DNA of 64,000 nucleotides from Peribacillus saganii (lineage in GTDB: Bacteria > Bacillota > Bacilli > Bacillales > DSM-1321), in NCBI RefSeq assembly GCF_003429095.1, contig NZ_QVTE01000025.1:1-64000 (forward strand), written 5' to 3'. Shown here piece by piece: positions 24,999 to 34,039 of this stretch; the stretch's first letter is position 1, and each line of letters starts with the position of its first letter. The notes under the pieces were generated by a model that was not told the DNA's origin, did not search any database, and was given only the letters and a program-made list of their open reading frames with translations. The translations under genes were made by a program, and so were the position numbers.

Positions 24999-26198
24999 AT
25001 GTATAAAACGTATTGCAGACTGTATCAGGGTGCGTTCAGAGTCATTACTCGCTTTCTCGCATGGCGGGAACCACAGCTATTAGAGGGAGAAAATAGCTTA
25101 ATTAAACTGCCGGCTCTCATTAAAAACAACAAAATTGAAAACGTTTTGATTGTAACTGATAAAGGCATTACATCGCTCGGACTAATGGACGGATTGCTTA
25201 AAGGGTTAGACGCCGAGGGAATCAGCTATTTTATATATGACAAAACTGTACCTAATCCCACCATTGAAAACATTGAAGAAGCACTAAGTATTTACAAGGC
25301 AAACAATTGCCAGGGTATTATTGCTTTTGGCGGCGGTTCTCCTATGGACTGTGCAAAAGGTGTTGGAGCCCGAGTTGCAAGGCCCAACAAGAGCATCCCG
25401 CAGATGAAGGGTGAATTAAAAATTTTAAAGAAAATCCCTCCATTATTTGCGATTCCAACAACCTCCGGGACCGGAAGTGAAGCTACTCTTGCGGCGGTTG
25501 TATCAAATAGTCAGACACATGAGAAGTATGCTGTAAATGATACCGTTTTGATCCCTCATGTTGCTGTACTTGACCCGCTGCTTACAGTAAAACTTCCCCC
25601 GCATATTACTTCATCAACAGGAATGGATGCTTTGACACATGCTGTTGAGGCCTACATTGGCCAAAGTAACACATCAGAAACATATCAGTACAGCAAAGAC
25701 GCAGTAAAGCTCATTTTCGAAAATCTCTATGAAGCATATTCAAACGGAACGAATAGTGAGGCCCGCAGAAATATGCAGAGGGCTTCCTACCTGGCCGGAT
25801 TGGCTTTCACCCGTGCTTATGTTGGCTATGTGCATGCTATCGCCCATACTCTCGGAGGGTTTTACTCTTTCCCGCATGGCTTAGCAAACGCTATTATCCT
25901 GCCATATGTCCTGGAATACTACGGAGACTCAGCACACAAACCACTGGCCGAGCTTGCTGAATTGGTGGGACTCGGTACACCAAATCATACCGAGGCACAA
26001 AAAGCAGCCATGTTTATAGAAGCAATAAAAAATCTAAATGAAAATATGAACATTCCTAAAAAGGTCAACGGAATAATGGATAACGACATCCCCATTATGG
26101 TAAAAAGAGCTTTGAAAGAAGCCAACCCGCTTTATCCAGTGCCTAAAATTCTATTTGAAGGAGATATGCTAAATCTTTACGAGATGATTAGAGAATAG
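24999..26198 (+). CDS. Iron-containing alcohol dehydrogenase
   Basis: Group III alcohol dehydrogenase of 399 residues. The NAD(P) loop is IIAFGGGSPMDCAKG, followed by TTSGTGSE. The metal ligands are visible as Asp and His in TGMDALTHAVEAY, and His in YVHAIAHTLGG and FPHGLANAI. The first 45 residues, before the usual domain start, are longer than in the basic family form. It lies 69 bp before an aldehyde dehydrogenase gene, so the pair probably oxidises an alcohol to the acid, or runs in reverse for aldehyde detoxification. Confidence 0.88.
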   Translation: MYKTYCRLYQGAFRVITRFLAWREPQLLEGENSLIKLPALIKNNKIENVLIVTDKGITSLGLMDGLLKGLDAEGISYFIYDKTVPNPTIENIEEALSIYKANNCQGIIAFGGGSPMDCAKGVGARVARPNKSIPQMKGELKILKKIPPLFAIPTTSGTGSEATLAAVVSNSQTHEKYAVNDTVLIPHVAVLDPLLTVKLPPHITSSTGMDALTHAVEAYIGQSNTSETYQYSKDAVKLIFENLYEAYSNGTNSEARRNMQRASYLAGLAFTRAYVGYVHAIAHTLGGFYSFPHGLANAIILPYVLEYYGDSAHKPLAELAELVGLGTPNHTEAQKAAMFIEAIKNLNENMNIPKKVNGIMDNDIPIMVKRALKEANPLYPVPKILFEGDMLNLYEMIRE

Positions 26199-26267
26199 TA
26201 ATGATAAGTCACAAACAGAGATGGATTACTTAAAAGAGTATATTATAGAGGCTGGGAGGTTGAATCT

Positions 26268-27638
26268 ATGGAGAACTATTTATCACTGGTAGATAAACAA
26301 AAAAAGTTTTTTCGAACCGGTAAAACAAAAAATTTAGCATACCGGGAAAAGGCACTGCAAACGCTGAGAGAGACCATTCGGACACATGAAAAACAGTTCA
26401 TTGAAGCCTTAAAAGCAGATTTAAATAAATCTGAATTTGAAGCTTACTCCACTGAAATAGGAGTTGTATTAGAGGAAATTCGCTTCATGCTCAAGAATTT
26501 CCGTTCTTGGGCTAAGCCGCAGAAAGTTAAAACTCCGCTTACCCATTTCGGTTCCAAAGGATATATTTATCCTGAACCATATGGTGTGGCTCTTGTCATT
26601 GCTCCATGGAACTATCCATTTCAATTGGCTGTTGCCCCATTGATAGGTGCAATTGCTGCCGGAAATTGCGCGATATTAAAACCATCTGAATTAACACCGA
26701 AAACATCTAAAGTACTAGCAAGAATTATTTCGGATATTTTCCCTGAAGAGTACATTGCAGTTATTGAAGGCGGAGTCGAAACAACCCAGGCACTGCTGAA
26801 TGGAAAGCTTGATTATATATTTTTTACCGGCAGTGTGCCAGTCGGAAAAATTATTATGGAGGCTGCTTCAAAAAATTTGACTCCAGTAACACTGGAATTA
26901 GGCGGAAAGAGTCCCTGCATAGTTCATGAAGACGCTAATATTAAGCTTGCTGCGAAGCGGATTGCCTGGGGTAAATTTATGAACGCTGGGCAAACATGTG
27001 TAGCACCTGATTACCTATATCTTCACCAAAACATCCGGGATAGTTTTATGCAGAACTTAATTCAGGCTATTAAGGAATTGTATGGAGATCAGCCGTTACA
27101 TAACCCCAACTATACGCGGATTGTCAGTAAAAGGCACTTTGATCGCCTCCAATCTTTCCTTACTGATGGTGAAAGAACCTTTGGCGGAGAATCAATTGGA
27201 GAAAAATTATTGATTGAGCCAACCGTGCTTACGAAAATCACATGGGAACATACGGTGATGCAGGATGAGATTTTTGGACCTATCCTCCCTGTACTGGAAT
27301 ACAATGATCTATCGGAAGTGATCGAAGGTATACATAACCATCCGAATCCGCTTGCACTGTACCTTTTCTCAGAATGTAAAAACGTTCAGCAAGAAGTATT
27401 AAACAGTATTTCCTTTGGTGGAGGCTGTATTAATGATACTGTTTACCATTTAGCTTCCCCTTATTTGCCTTTTGGCGGAGTTGGAAGCAGCGGAACCGGG
27501 GCTTATCACGGAAAAGGAAGTTTCGACACTTTTACTCATCACAAAAGCATCTTAAAGCAAACAACTCGATTTGATCTTCCAGTAAGATATCCGAATGTAA
27601 AAAATGGTTTAAAAATGATAAAGTACTTCTTAAAATGA
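26268..27638 (+). CDS. Aldehyde dehydrogenase (class 3 / YwdH-like)
   Basis: NAD(P)-dependent aldehyde dehydrogenase of 456 residues, the short form typical of class 3 fatty-aldehyde enzymes. The cofactor segment is VIAPWNYPFQL, the catalytic Glu is in TLELGGKSPC and the catalytic Cys in NAGQTCVAPDY. The start follows GGGAGG. The C-terminus (KYFLK) is mildly hydrophobic and basic. It is encoded with the alcohol dehydrogenase immediately upstream. Confidence 0.88.
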   Translation: MENYLSLVDKQKKFFRTGKTKNLAYREKALQTLRETIRTHEKQFIEALKADLNKSEFEAYSTEIGVVLEEIRFMLKNFRSWAKPQKVKTPLTHFGSKGYIYPEPYGVALVIAPWNYPFQLAVAPLIGAIAAGNCAILKPSELTPKTSKVLARIISDIFPEEYIAVIEGGVETTQALLNGKLDYIFFTGSVPVGKIIMEAASKNLTPVTLELGGKSPCIVHEDANIKLAAKRIAWGKFMNAGQTCVAPDYLYLHQNIRDSFMQNLIQAIKELYGDQPLHNPNYTRIVSKRHFDRLQSFLTDGERTFGGESIGEKLLIEPTVLTKITWEHTVMQDEIFGPILPVLEYNDLSEVIEGIHNHPNPLALYLFSECKNVQQEVLNSISFGGGCINDTVYHLASPYLPFGGVGSSGTGAYHGKGSFDTFTHHKSILKQTTRFDLPVRYPNVKNGLKMIKYFLK

Positions 27639-28452
27639 TGGTTCGATAATATCAGAGGTATTCATATTCAATTATTACGCGGTTCACTTGATAAGGGTAA
27701 AAATAAATCTTATTGCCTAAAATTGATGAAGGGACGGATTTTTTTAAAAAATTATTTATAAAGACATGGTTTCATTTATGTAAACGCGGGGTTACAAAGA
27801 ATGTCGCAATAAAATAGAAAATACCGAGATTCAAAAAATTCCACATTGGTAAATCCGTAGGAAGCACTGAAAAACTTTTGGAGGAACAGTAATTTCCTGT
27901 ATTAGCTACTTTGGGGAAAGATTTGCTTTCCCGACGTGACGATGGAAACTTCATCCCAATCTATATTTAGTGGTTTTGCTAAGTATAGGCAGAGTAGACT
28001 GCTAAATAGAGCAGGTCTTGCTCCATATTCCCTTAATGAGAAGAAGAAGCCTATACCAAGCGGTACAGGCTTGTTTCTTTCATTTTTTTAGTCACCATAC
28101 TAAACGAATCGCTTGTCCACCACTTAAATTATGAACATTTTTATAAGATCATTTTTTGTAAAATTCATTGAAGGAACGATTTTACTTTTATCGTAGCCAC
28201 TTCTTACTATCATAAAGTGTAGTACAGGTTCAGTTTTAGATAGAAATGTCTTTTAAAGAAACACTGTATCATTCTAACGAAGGAATTCATGTGTAAACCA
28301 GGAATGATTGAAATTGCTCCTCAATCACCCTTTATCGTATCCCTTCCTCCAAACATGTTAATGCTGCATTCTCTATCTAGGGACTCTTGAAAATGTACTC
28401 ATATTACTATTTCAATAGTGATTCTATTGTTTTTCACTTGCAATAACATGAT
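27639..28452. other. Intergenic region with a hairpin
   Basis: About 810 bp without a convincing gene. A hairpin (28047-28072) is the only structure seen. A minus-strand frame at 27772-27954 lacks a ribosome binding site and was not accepted. Confidence 0.4.
28047..28072. terminator. Probable bidirectional terminator
   Basis: AAGCCTATACC and GGTACAGGCTT arms with one wobble pair; purine-rich DNA before and T-rich DNA after. It lies between convergent genes and could serve both. Confidence 0.5.
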
Positions 28453-30801
28453 TTACTCCATTTTCACCGACATACAAGCAATCTCCTGTTCTGTTTTGAA
28501 CATGTCCATTCCCAAAATGTCCTTCTCGAAATCAGGAGCAGGAAGAGGCGGGCTGAAATAAAAACCTTGTAATTTAGTATTTATACAGGAGGAAATATAT
28601 TTAAGTTGTTCTTTATTCTCTATTCCTTCAACGATCACATCTAAATGCAGCCCTTTCGTAATTTCAAAAATCCCATTAAGCAAGATTTGGTCTAAAGGCT
28701 TCGCTGTTATATTCTTAATAAAATTCTGATCTATTTTGACCACATCAATTGGCAGCTCCTTTAAGGATAACAAAGAAGAAGCCTCTGCTCCAAAATCATC
28801 TAAAGCTATTTTTATATTTCTTTTTTTGATTTCATTTATAAATTCTCTAACCTCTTTTAAATCAAAACCAATGTCACTTTCCCTAATCTCAAGTTGGAGC
28901 ATTGCAGGAGAAAGCAGATGGTTGCTTAATACGTTATCTAAAACTTCTATAAAGCTATGATCTTTCATTTGCGACATTGATATATTAACAGACAGAATCA
29001 ACTTGTTAAAACCTTTTTGTTTCCATTCAAATCCTTGTTTTATAGCTTCCTCTAGGACCCAATATCCGATGACTGGCATTAACCCGCTCTCTTCAGCGAT
29101 AGGAATAAATTTATTAGGAAAAATAATTCCCTTTGCAGGATGGTTCCACCGTAAGAGTACCTCCACCCCGACAATCTCTTCGTCCTTGCTGCAGACTATA
29201 GGCTGATAATATAATTCTAATTCCCTGTTTTGCACCACATTTTTTAAGTCTTTCTCCAGTTCCATTAATAATTTATATTCATTATTTCCCGTGAGCTCAG
29301 AAAAGAAGCAATATTGGTTTTTCCCCTTTCTTTTTGCTTCATACATAGCAATATCAGCACTTTTTAAAACTTCTTCAAGTGTACATCCGTCATGCGGAAA
29401 AACACCGATACCCACACTCCCAGTGACAAAAGTTTTAAAATTAGATATCCGATATTCTTTTTGTATTTCCATTAAAATGTTTTGAATTATCATTTCAAGA
29501 ACATGTCTCTCCTTATAATTCAGCAGAACCAGGAACTCGTCACCGCCATATCTAGCTATCATGCCGCCATAGCCTTCAACAATAGGAAGAATTCTGTTAG
29601 AAACCTCTTTTAATAATGTATCCCCTAATTCATGCCCCAGAGAGTCATTTACTCGTTTAAAACCATCGAGGTCGAGAAACAAAATTATAATTTCTCCGTT
29701 GTTATTTTGAATTCTTTTGGTAAACTCTTGAAAAAACATATATCGATTTGGAAGGAAAGTAAGCTGATCATAGTAAGCCAGATTTCTGACTTCATTATGT
29801 TTATCCTCTAATGATGCAAGAGTTTCATTTATGGAATTTTCAAGAATGGTGAGTTCATCTTTATTGTTTTTACTTCCACTAATCCTTGCTCTAATATCTT
29901 TTTGAGTCTGGATTTGTTTTAATTCCATAGATAGATTGCTTACTCGGGTCAGTAAAAAACGATTGAGAAGGAAAATAATAAGAAGCATAGAAAACAAACT
30001 TACAGTAATTAAATAGAAAGTTATGTGATTGACTGAATTCTTTTTTTGTATATAAAAACTTCTTGCTTTAACAAAACTTATTTCATAAGCATTTTTTTTA
30101 GCATAATCAATTAGTAATAGTGAGCCTTTGAGTTTAGTCTCATTAAGGTTTTCAACCATTAATAGTTCCTTATTATTAATATTTTCATTAGGTTTAAAAG
30201 TAAGATCTATGGAAAGTTCTTTCTCCACTTCTTTTATAACGTTTTCTCCAAATAATCTTCCCATTACTAGCGTCCCAGTGGGCGGACCCTGACCATTGCT
30301 GCGATAAATGGATTCTAAAGAAAACATTGCTAATCCATGTTTTGTCGAGACTAGATTTTTTTCGCTAAAACTATCCTTGTTATGTAAAATGGGCAAGAAC
30401 ACATTATAAAAATCTGTTTGTAATTGCAGCGGTTGATGGTTTTCTAAGTCATACCCTTTTTGGTATACCAATTTATTTTGATTATTGATAAAGCAAATGA
30501 AGTTAAGCTGAATATTTTCAAAGGTTGTATTTTCAAGACTACTATCTATATACACTTGATTTCTATCAACGATAAAACTATATGTTTCATCCCAAATAGC
30601 CCAGTCGCGATTTATCATGCGAAGTTCATCCATATTCGAATGGATATTATTATTTACTCTCTCTAGCTCTTGTACTGTTTGATCTTTGTCAAGATTTGCA
30701 GCTTCTTGAAGTAACATAGGGGATAACAATGACAAGAGGATGATGATGAGAAGCGTCATTGTTATCCCTACAACAAAAATCGTTTTAAATTTTAGCTTCA
30801 A
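28453..30801 (-). CDS. CHASE4-GGDEF-EAL membrane protein (c-di-GMP synthesis/degradation)
   Basis: A 782-residue signalling protein. A membrane helix (about 8-30) is followed by an extracytoplasmic CHASE4-type sensor (about 55-215; MINRDWAIWDETYSF), a second helix (about 262-285), a HAMP-like linker, a GGDEF domain (about 340-500) and an EAL domain (about 515-760). The GGDEF signature RYGGDEF is intact near residue 419. The EAL domain keeps EVLLRW near 547, DDFGAEASSL, KIDQNFI and VEGIENKEQL, so both activities look possible. A c-di-GMP-I riboswitch-like leader lies about 230 bp upstream on the same strand, suggesting feedback control by its own product. Confidence 0.9.
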   Translation of the reverse strand: MKLKFKTIFVVGITMTLLIIILLSLLSPMLLQEAANLDKDQTVQELERVNNNIHSNMDELRMINRDWAIWDETYSFIVDRNQVYIDSSLENTTFENIQLNFICFINNQNKLVYQKGYDLENHQPLQLQTDFYNVFLPILHNKDSFSEKNLVSTKHGLAMFSLESIYRSNGQGPPTGTLVMGRLFGENVIKEVEKELSIDLTFKPNENINNKELLMVENLNETKLKGSLLLIDYAKKNAYEISFVKARSFYIQKKNSVNHITFYLITVSLFSMLLIIFLLNRFLLTRVSNLSMELKQIQTQKDIRARISGSKNNKDELTILENSINETLASLEDKHNEVRNLAYYDQLTFLPNRYMFFQEFTKRIQNNNGEIIILFLDLDGFKRVNDSLGHELGDTLLKEVSNRILPIVEGYGGMIARYGGDEFLVLLNYKERHVLEMIIQNILMEIQKEYRISNFKTFVTGSVGIGVFPHDGCTLEEVLKSADIAMYEAKRKGKNQYCFFSELTGNNEYKLLMELEKDLKNVVQNRELELYYQPIVCSKDEEIVGVEVLLRWNHPAKGIIFPNKFIPIAEESGLMPVIGYWVLEEAIKQGFEWKQKGFNKLILSVNISMSQMKDHSFIEVLDNVLSNHLLSPAMLQLEIRESDIGFDLKEVREFINEIKKRNIKIALDDFGAEASSLLSLKELPIDVVKIDQNFIKNITAKPLDQILLNGIFEITKGLHLDVIVEGIENKEQLKYISSCINTKLQGFYFSPPLPAPDFEKDILGMDMFKTEQEIACMSVKME

Positions 30802-31028
30802 TACGTTTCCCTCACTTTATATACAACATGGCGGCTTTCGAATTAGCTCCTTAATCTCAGTGCTTAATTAACTGCAAAGAAGTCTTTAACATCAGTTTTT
30901 CAGCACAAGAGTATTCAATAGATGATCTCCAATACTTGTTAGAATTAATTCCCCATTTATTGATTATTCAATTAATTAATAGTAAACGCTTTCCAATGCA
31001 ATTTATTGGATTGCTAAATAACCGTTTA

Positions 31029-31148
31029 CAAAAAAAACGCCCTAAATAGGACGTTGAAATCTAATTAAAGATTGCAACTGGCTGGCGTGTCAAAAGATTT
31101 AGCCCCTATAGTTTTGCGTCCTGCCTTTTCAGGCAGTTTGCCATATTT
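31029..31148 (-). promoter_or_regulatory. c-di-GMP-I (GEMM) riboswitch with terminator
   Basis: On the minus strand, GGCAAACTGCCTGAAAAGGC (31143 downward) opens a hairpin with a GAAA-type loop, then GGACGCAAAACTATAGGGGC and TAAA, then CGCCAGCCAGTTGC closing against GGCAAAC. These are the hallmark elements of the GEMM-I aptamer: GCAAAC stem, GACGCAAA, TATAGGG-CTAAA, and the AGCC-GTTGC tail. The hairpin AACGTCC/GGGCGTT with eight T (31055-31029) follows at once as expression platform. It precedes the GGDEF-EAL gene. A covariance-model score would settle it. Confidence 0.82.
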
Positions 31149-31526
31149 AGGAATTAATTACTACTGCCATTATAGTACTAAATAACCATATTGTAAAACT
31201 ATATCCTAACAAAATAAAAGACTTTTCAGAAAAGATCACGTACATTCTCGGGTAATTAACATCTCCAAGCATTTTGCGTGCCAGGAAGAGGAAAATTTCT
31301 GAGTTTTGTCTTTCAGTGATTTTATTAACTCAGCCACCTCATTACACTCTCCAAAAGAAATTCATGGTATATTGGCTTATTCTTCTCAGTGAGAAGAATT
31401 GCATTTTATTGAAAACTTATTATTTTTCATATAAATAAAGAATAGATCTCTGTATTCTTGTGTATTTATTGACCATTCTGGGTAAAAGGAAAAAGAGCAT
31501 TGATGAATGGGGTGAACTAAGTTTAT

Positions 31527-31601
31527 ATGAAAATCATTTTGATTGTGGCTATTATTATAGTTGCCTATTTGGCATATAAGAAATTTGTTAAACGCCGATA
31601 G
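31527..31601 (+). CDS. Single-pass membrane micropeptide (24 aa)
   Basis: MKIILIVAIIIVAYLAYK is followed by KFVKRR and a stop: one hydrophobic helix with a basic C-terminal tail, which predicts an outside N-terminus. GGGGTG lies 13 bases upstream, a somewhat long spacing. A hairpin terminator starts four bases after the stop. The combination of hydrophobic helix, ribosome binding site and immediate terminator suggests a real small gene. The function is unknown; a small membrane regulator or a type I toxin-like peptide are options. Confidence 0.45.
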   Translation: MKIILIVAIIIVAYLAYKKFVKRR

Positions 31602-31604
31602 AAT

Positions 31605-31628
31605 CAGGGGCTCTTCAGAGTCCTTTTT
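31605..31628 (+). terminator. Terminator of the membrane micropeptide
   Basis: GGGGCTCT and AGAGTCCT arms with a 2-base loop and wobble pairs, followed by TTTTTT. Confidence 0.65.
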
Positions 31629-32306
31629 TCTATCAGCGTATGAGTTTTCTATAACTTGTTTAGCGTCTCATGGGAAGTAGAATATATTCACTGAAAATGT
31701 GAACATCTCACACTTCCAACTTAAGGCCGAGGTTTCCCATCTTGATTTACCGTTGAGCAATAACTACCTTCGCTGAAAAAATCTTTACATACTTCGTTAA
31801 TGGATTGCAATGTCCTAAAAAACTCCAATACATCATAGGTTGAAATGTATCTTTGAGTTCTCTCCTTTCACCTGTTTTGGAATGCAAATGGACTACCATG
31901 CACCATCCCAACGGACATCAATGTCAAACATTCTATCCACACTTTCCAGCTCAACCGCAGTTGTGTTTCCGTCCACACCTTTTTGTTCAGTCTTAATAAT
32001 CCACACTTTCAGAACCCTCCATCCGAATACATTTGAATTAAGGTTAACCACATATGTCTTGCTTTTATTATTAATATAAAAAGGTTTTTCTGACAAAGAA
32101 GCATTTGTTCCATTCCTAATCTTTCAAAGCAATAAAATTAAATTTTTTTAAAATTTTTTCTAGTTATTAAATTAAGAATTGAAAAGTTCTGACTTATCAA
32201 GTAAACTTTTGATAATCCAGTACGTAATCACCAAATTATAGTCATGAGTAGTTTGTTGTGATAATTTATTTTTTTGCAATTGCATCTTTAAAATTCTTAT
32301 GTCGGC
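31629..32306. other. Intergenic stretch
   Basis: About 680 bp with overlapping short frames on both strands (31840-32096) but no ribosome binding site or family resemblance. I see no supported gene here. Confidence 0.35.
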
Positions 32307-32321
32307 TTGGAGGGAAAAATT

Positions 32322-32633
32322 ATGAGAAACATAGGGAAAGTAATAATGCGCAGACGTAAAGAACTCCATTTGACACAAGAAGACTTAGGCAAAAAATTGG
32401 GTGTTTCCAAAAGTTATATTTGTCAACTTGAAAGTGGATTTAGACAGCTCAGCATTGATAAATTGGAATCCGTAGGTAAAGTGTTAGACATAGATATTTT
32501 TGAATATGTCCAGTTAGAAAATGATTTGCTTAATAAATGGAAAGATGTAATTAACACATTTGAGGCGCATGATATTACTCCGGAAGAAGTAAAGACATTG
32601 ATTGGCATCATGACCCACCTAAAGACTGGATGA
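32322..32633 (+). CDS. XRE-family helix-turn-helix regulator (SinR-like size)
   Basis: A 103-residue DNA-binding protein with an HTH near residues 5-60 (LTQEDLGKKLGVSKSYICQL) and a short C-terminal alpha-helical tail (HDITPEEVKTLIGIMTHLK) that could mediate oligomerisation. It starts at ATG after GGAGGG, 15 bases downstream of an open TTG. Length and architecture resemble SinR/SlrR-type and plasmid or phage-type regulators. No obvious target lies adjacent. Confidence 0.8.
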   Translation: MRNIGKVIMRRRKELHLTQEDLGKKLGVSKSYICQLESGFRQLSIDKLESVGKVLDIDIFEYVQLENDLLNKWKDVINTFEAHDITPEEVKTLIGIMTHLKTG

Positions 32634-32811
32634 TCGGATTCAAACACTCTCATAGTAAATTCTAATTCTTACAAGTATAGATTAGAACGAAGATTAATAA
32701 TGAGTATACGGTGGATGTTTCATTTTTCCATGAACATGATTATAGTAAACCGTTAAAAAATCACCAATTGATTTAGGAAATACATAGAAAAATCTGTGCT
32801 TTCAAGTTTAA

Positions 32812-32964
32812 CAACTGATACCAAAAGAATTTGATTCAGGTGAATTATGTATTAATTTAGCAAGTCATGCGCTCACCCATGCACGAACTTATAGAAGTGC
32901 TGGGTTACTTATGGGTGGGGAGTTTATGAAAGACTCCCCCTCTTATGTGTACCAATTTAAATAA
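32812..32964 (+). pseudogene. Possible gene remnant (50 codons, no start)
   Basis: An open frame without a start codon reads PKEFDSGELCINLASHALTH then ARTYRSAGLLMGGEFMKD. Composition is protein-like but the family is unrecognised. It converges with another broken gene, so this stretch looks like a graveyard of small genes. Confidence 0.25.
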
Positions 32965-33353
32965 TTTTTTCTGCAAAGAATTGTATTGAGCATTAAATTG
33001 TACAATGCCGGGTTTATTAAAAAAGGTTTTGCTATTATTGCCGGAAATAGAGATATAATTTGCAGAAAAAAAAGTCCGGTTCCAAATTTGGGACTGCACC
33101 CATCATTGGTATGAGCAACTATAATAGCAGCATAAGACATTCCAAAACCAAAATTAAATCAAATTGAATGCGCCCAAGTTGTTCCGTCTTCCCCTATCAA
33201 TGTCTCTCCAATCTTTGGTATTCCAGCCCGCTTGCTTCCATCTGGGTTCTAATCAAAACCTGGTTCAATTGTCCCCGTTGTCATTAGTGCTTGTTCAACA
33301 CCATCTGAGCCCACATTTTTTGCAATTTTTTTTCGATTATCTTGTGTAATAAT
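32905..33353 (-). pseudogene. Degraded gene with several lesions (unknown family)
   Basis: Behind an excellent AGGAGGG site (33357-33363 region) the expected ATG reads ATT, then the frame continues TQDNRKKIAKNVGSDGVEQA, TTGTIEPGFD, a TAG stop, then NPDGSKRAGIPKIGETLIGE, a TGA stop, and FNFGFGMSYAAIIVAHTN. Near 33070 the protein-like frame shifts. A lost start, two in-frame stops and a shift show a recently inactivated gene. I do not recognise the product. Confidence 0.5.
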
Positions 33354-33760
33354 TATCCCTCCTATATTTACAGTTCCTGTATTGTCTACGGGTTTACACT
33401 TTTCCTATACATAGATAGATAGACAGTAAATGTTTCGCAATAGTCAATTCTTAAAATTACAAAATCCCTCGATTTTATCTATATATCTCCCCGAATGTAA
33501 CTAATTCGCATATTTTGTCGAAATTATTTCATTGTTTAACGTTACGAACGAACGTTCTTTATGTTACTTTAAAACCATAACATAATTACTGCTTAATATA
33601 ATTTCCTACAATCTCTGCCGCAGGTTGTTGTATCGCTAAGCAGAAAAAGTGGTTGAATTAGCGAGCCTGGCTGGCAATCTGGTAATTTTTAAAAAAATAT
33701 CTAATCCTACAGATACTTTTTTACCACATAATTTTTGTGGATGAAAAGTTCATGTTCCCA
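33354..33760. other. Intergenic stretch
   Basis: AT-rich DNA of about 400 bp. It contains a palindrome GAACGTTC within ACGAACGAACGTTCTT (33544-33559 region) but no gene was supported. Confidence 0.35.
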
Positions 33761-33789
33761 AAAAAGGTGTCCCGCACTTTGGGGACACC
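33761..33789 (-). terminator. Terminator of the DUF3934 gene
   Basis: GGTGTCCC and GGGACACC arms with an 8-base loop, followed by six T on the minus strand. Confidence 0.8.
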
Positions 33790-33831
33790 CTCTTACTGAT
33801 ATCTGTTTTAACTCGGATAGATCAATTGATT

Positions 33832-33972
33832 CTATTCATCATCTGTTCTTTTTACACCCTTGCTTTTGTATGGTTTGGCGCTTTTCGCTCTGTTTGAGCT
33901 CGCCTGCCATCTGTTCCAGCCTTTTTTGCCTGTTCCTCTGCCTGTTCCGCTTTTACCTTTTGCTTTGCTCAT
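33832..33972 (-). CDS. DUF3934 family small basic protein (46 aa)
   Basis: MSKAKGKSGTGRGTGKKG followed by WNRWQASSNRAKSAKP and YKSKGVKRTDDE: a short, Lys/Gly-rich protein matching the DUF3934 family found across Bacillaceae. GGAGTG lies five bases before the ATG and a strong terminator follows. Function unknown; the very basic composition hints at nucleic-acid binding, which is only inference. It lies just downstream of dbpA on the same strand. Confidence 0.8.
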   Translation of the reverse strand: MSKAKGKSGTGRGTGKKGWNRWQASSNRAKSAKPYKSKGVKRTDDE

Positions 33973-34039
33973 ATGTTCACTCCGTTAACTGTTTTCGGAC
34001 CGGCCTGGACCAAAAAACTTAATTTAGCAGCACAATTCA

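Noticed and set aside
27772-27954. Minus-strand 60-codon frame with a hydrophobic end
   Set aside because: No ribosome binding site and no recognisable family; a membrane-like end alone is weak evidence in AT-rich DNA.
31840-32096. Overlapping frames of 67 to 79 codons on both strands
   Set aside because: No start signals and no recognisable product.
33735-34022. Plus-strand 95-codon frame
   Set aside because: It is the antisense of the DUF3934 gene and its terminator; the minus-strand reading has the proper signals.
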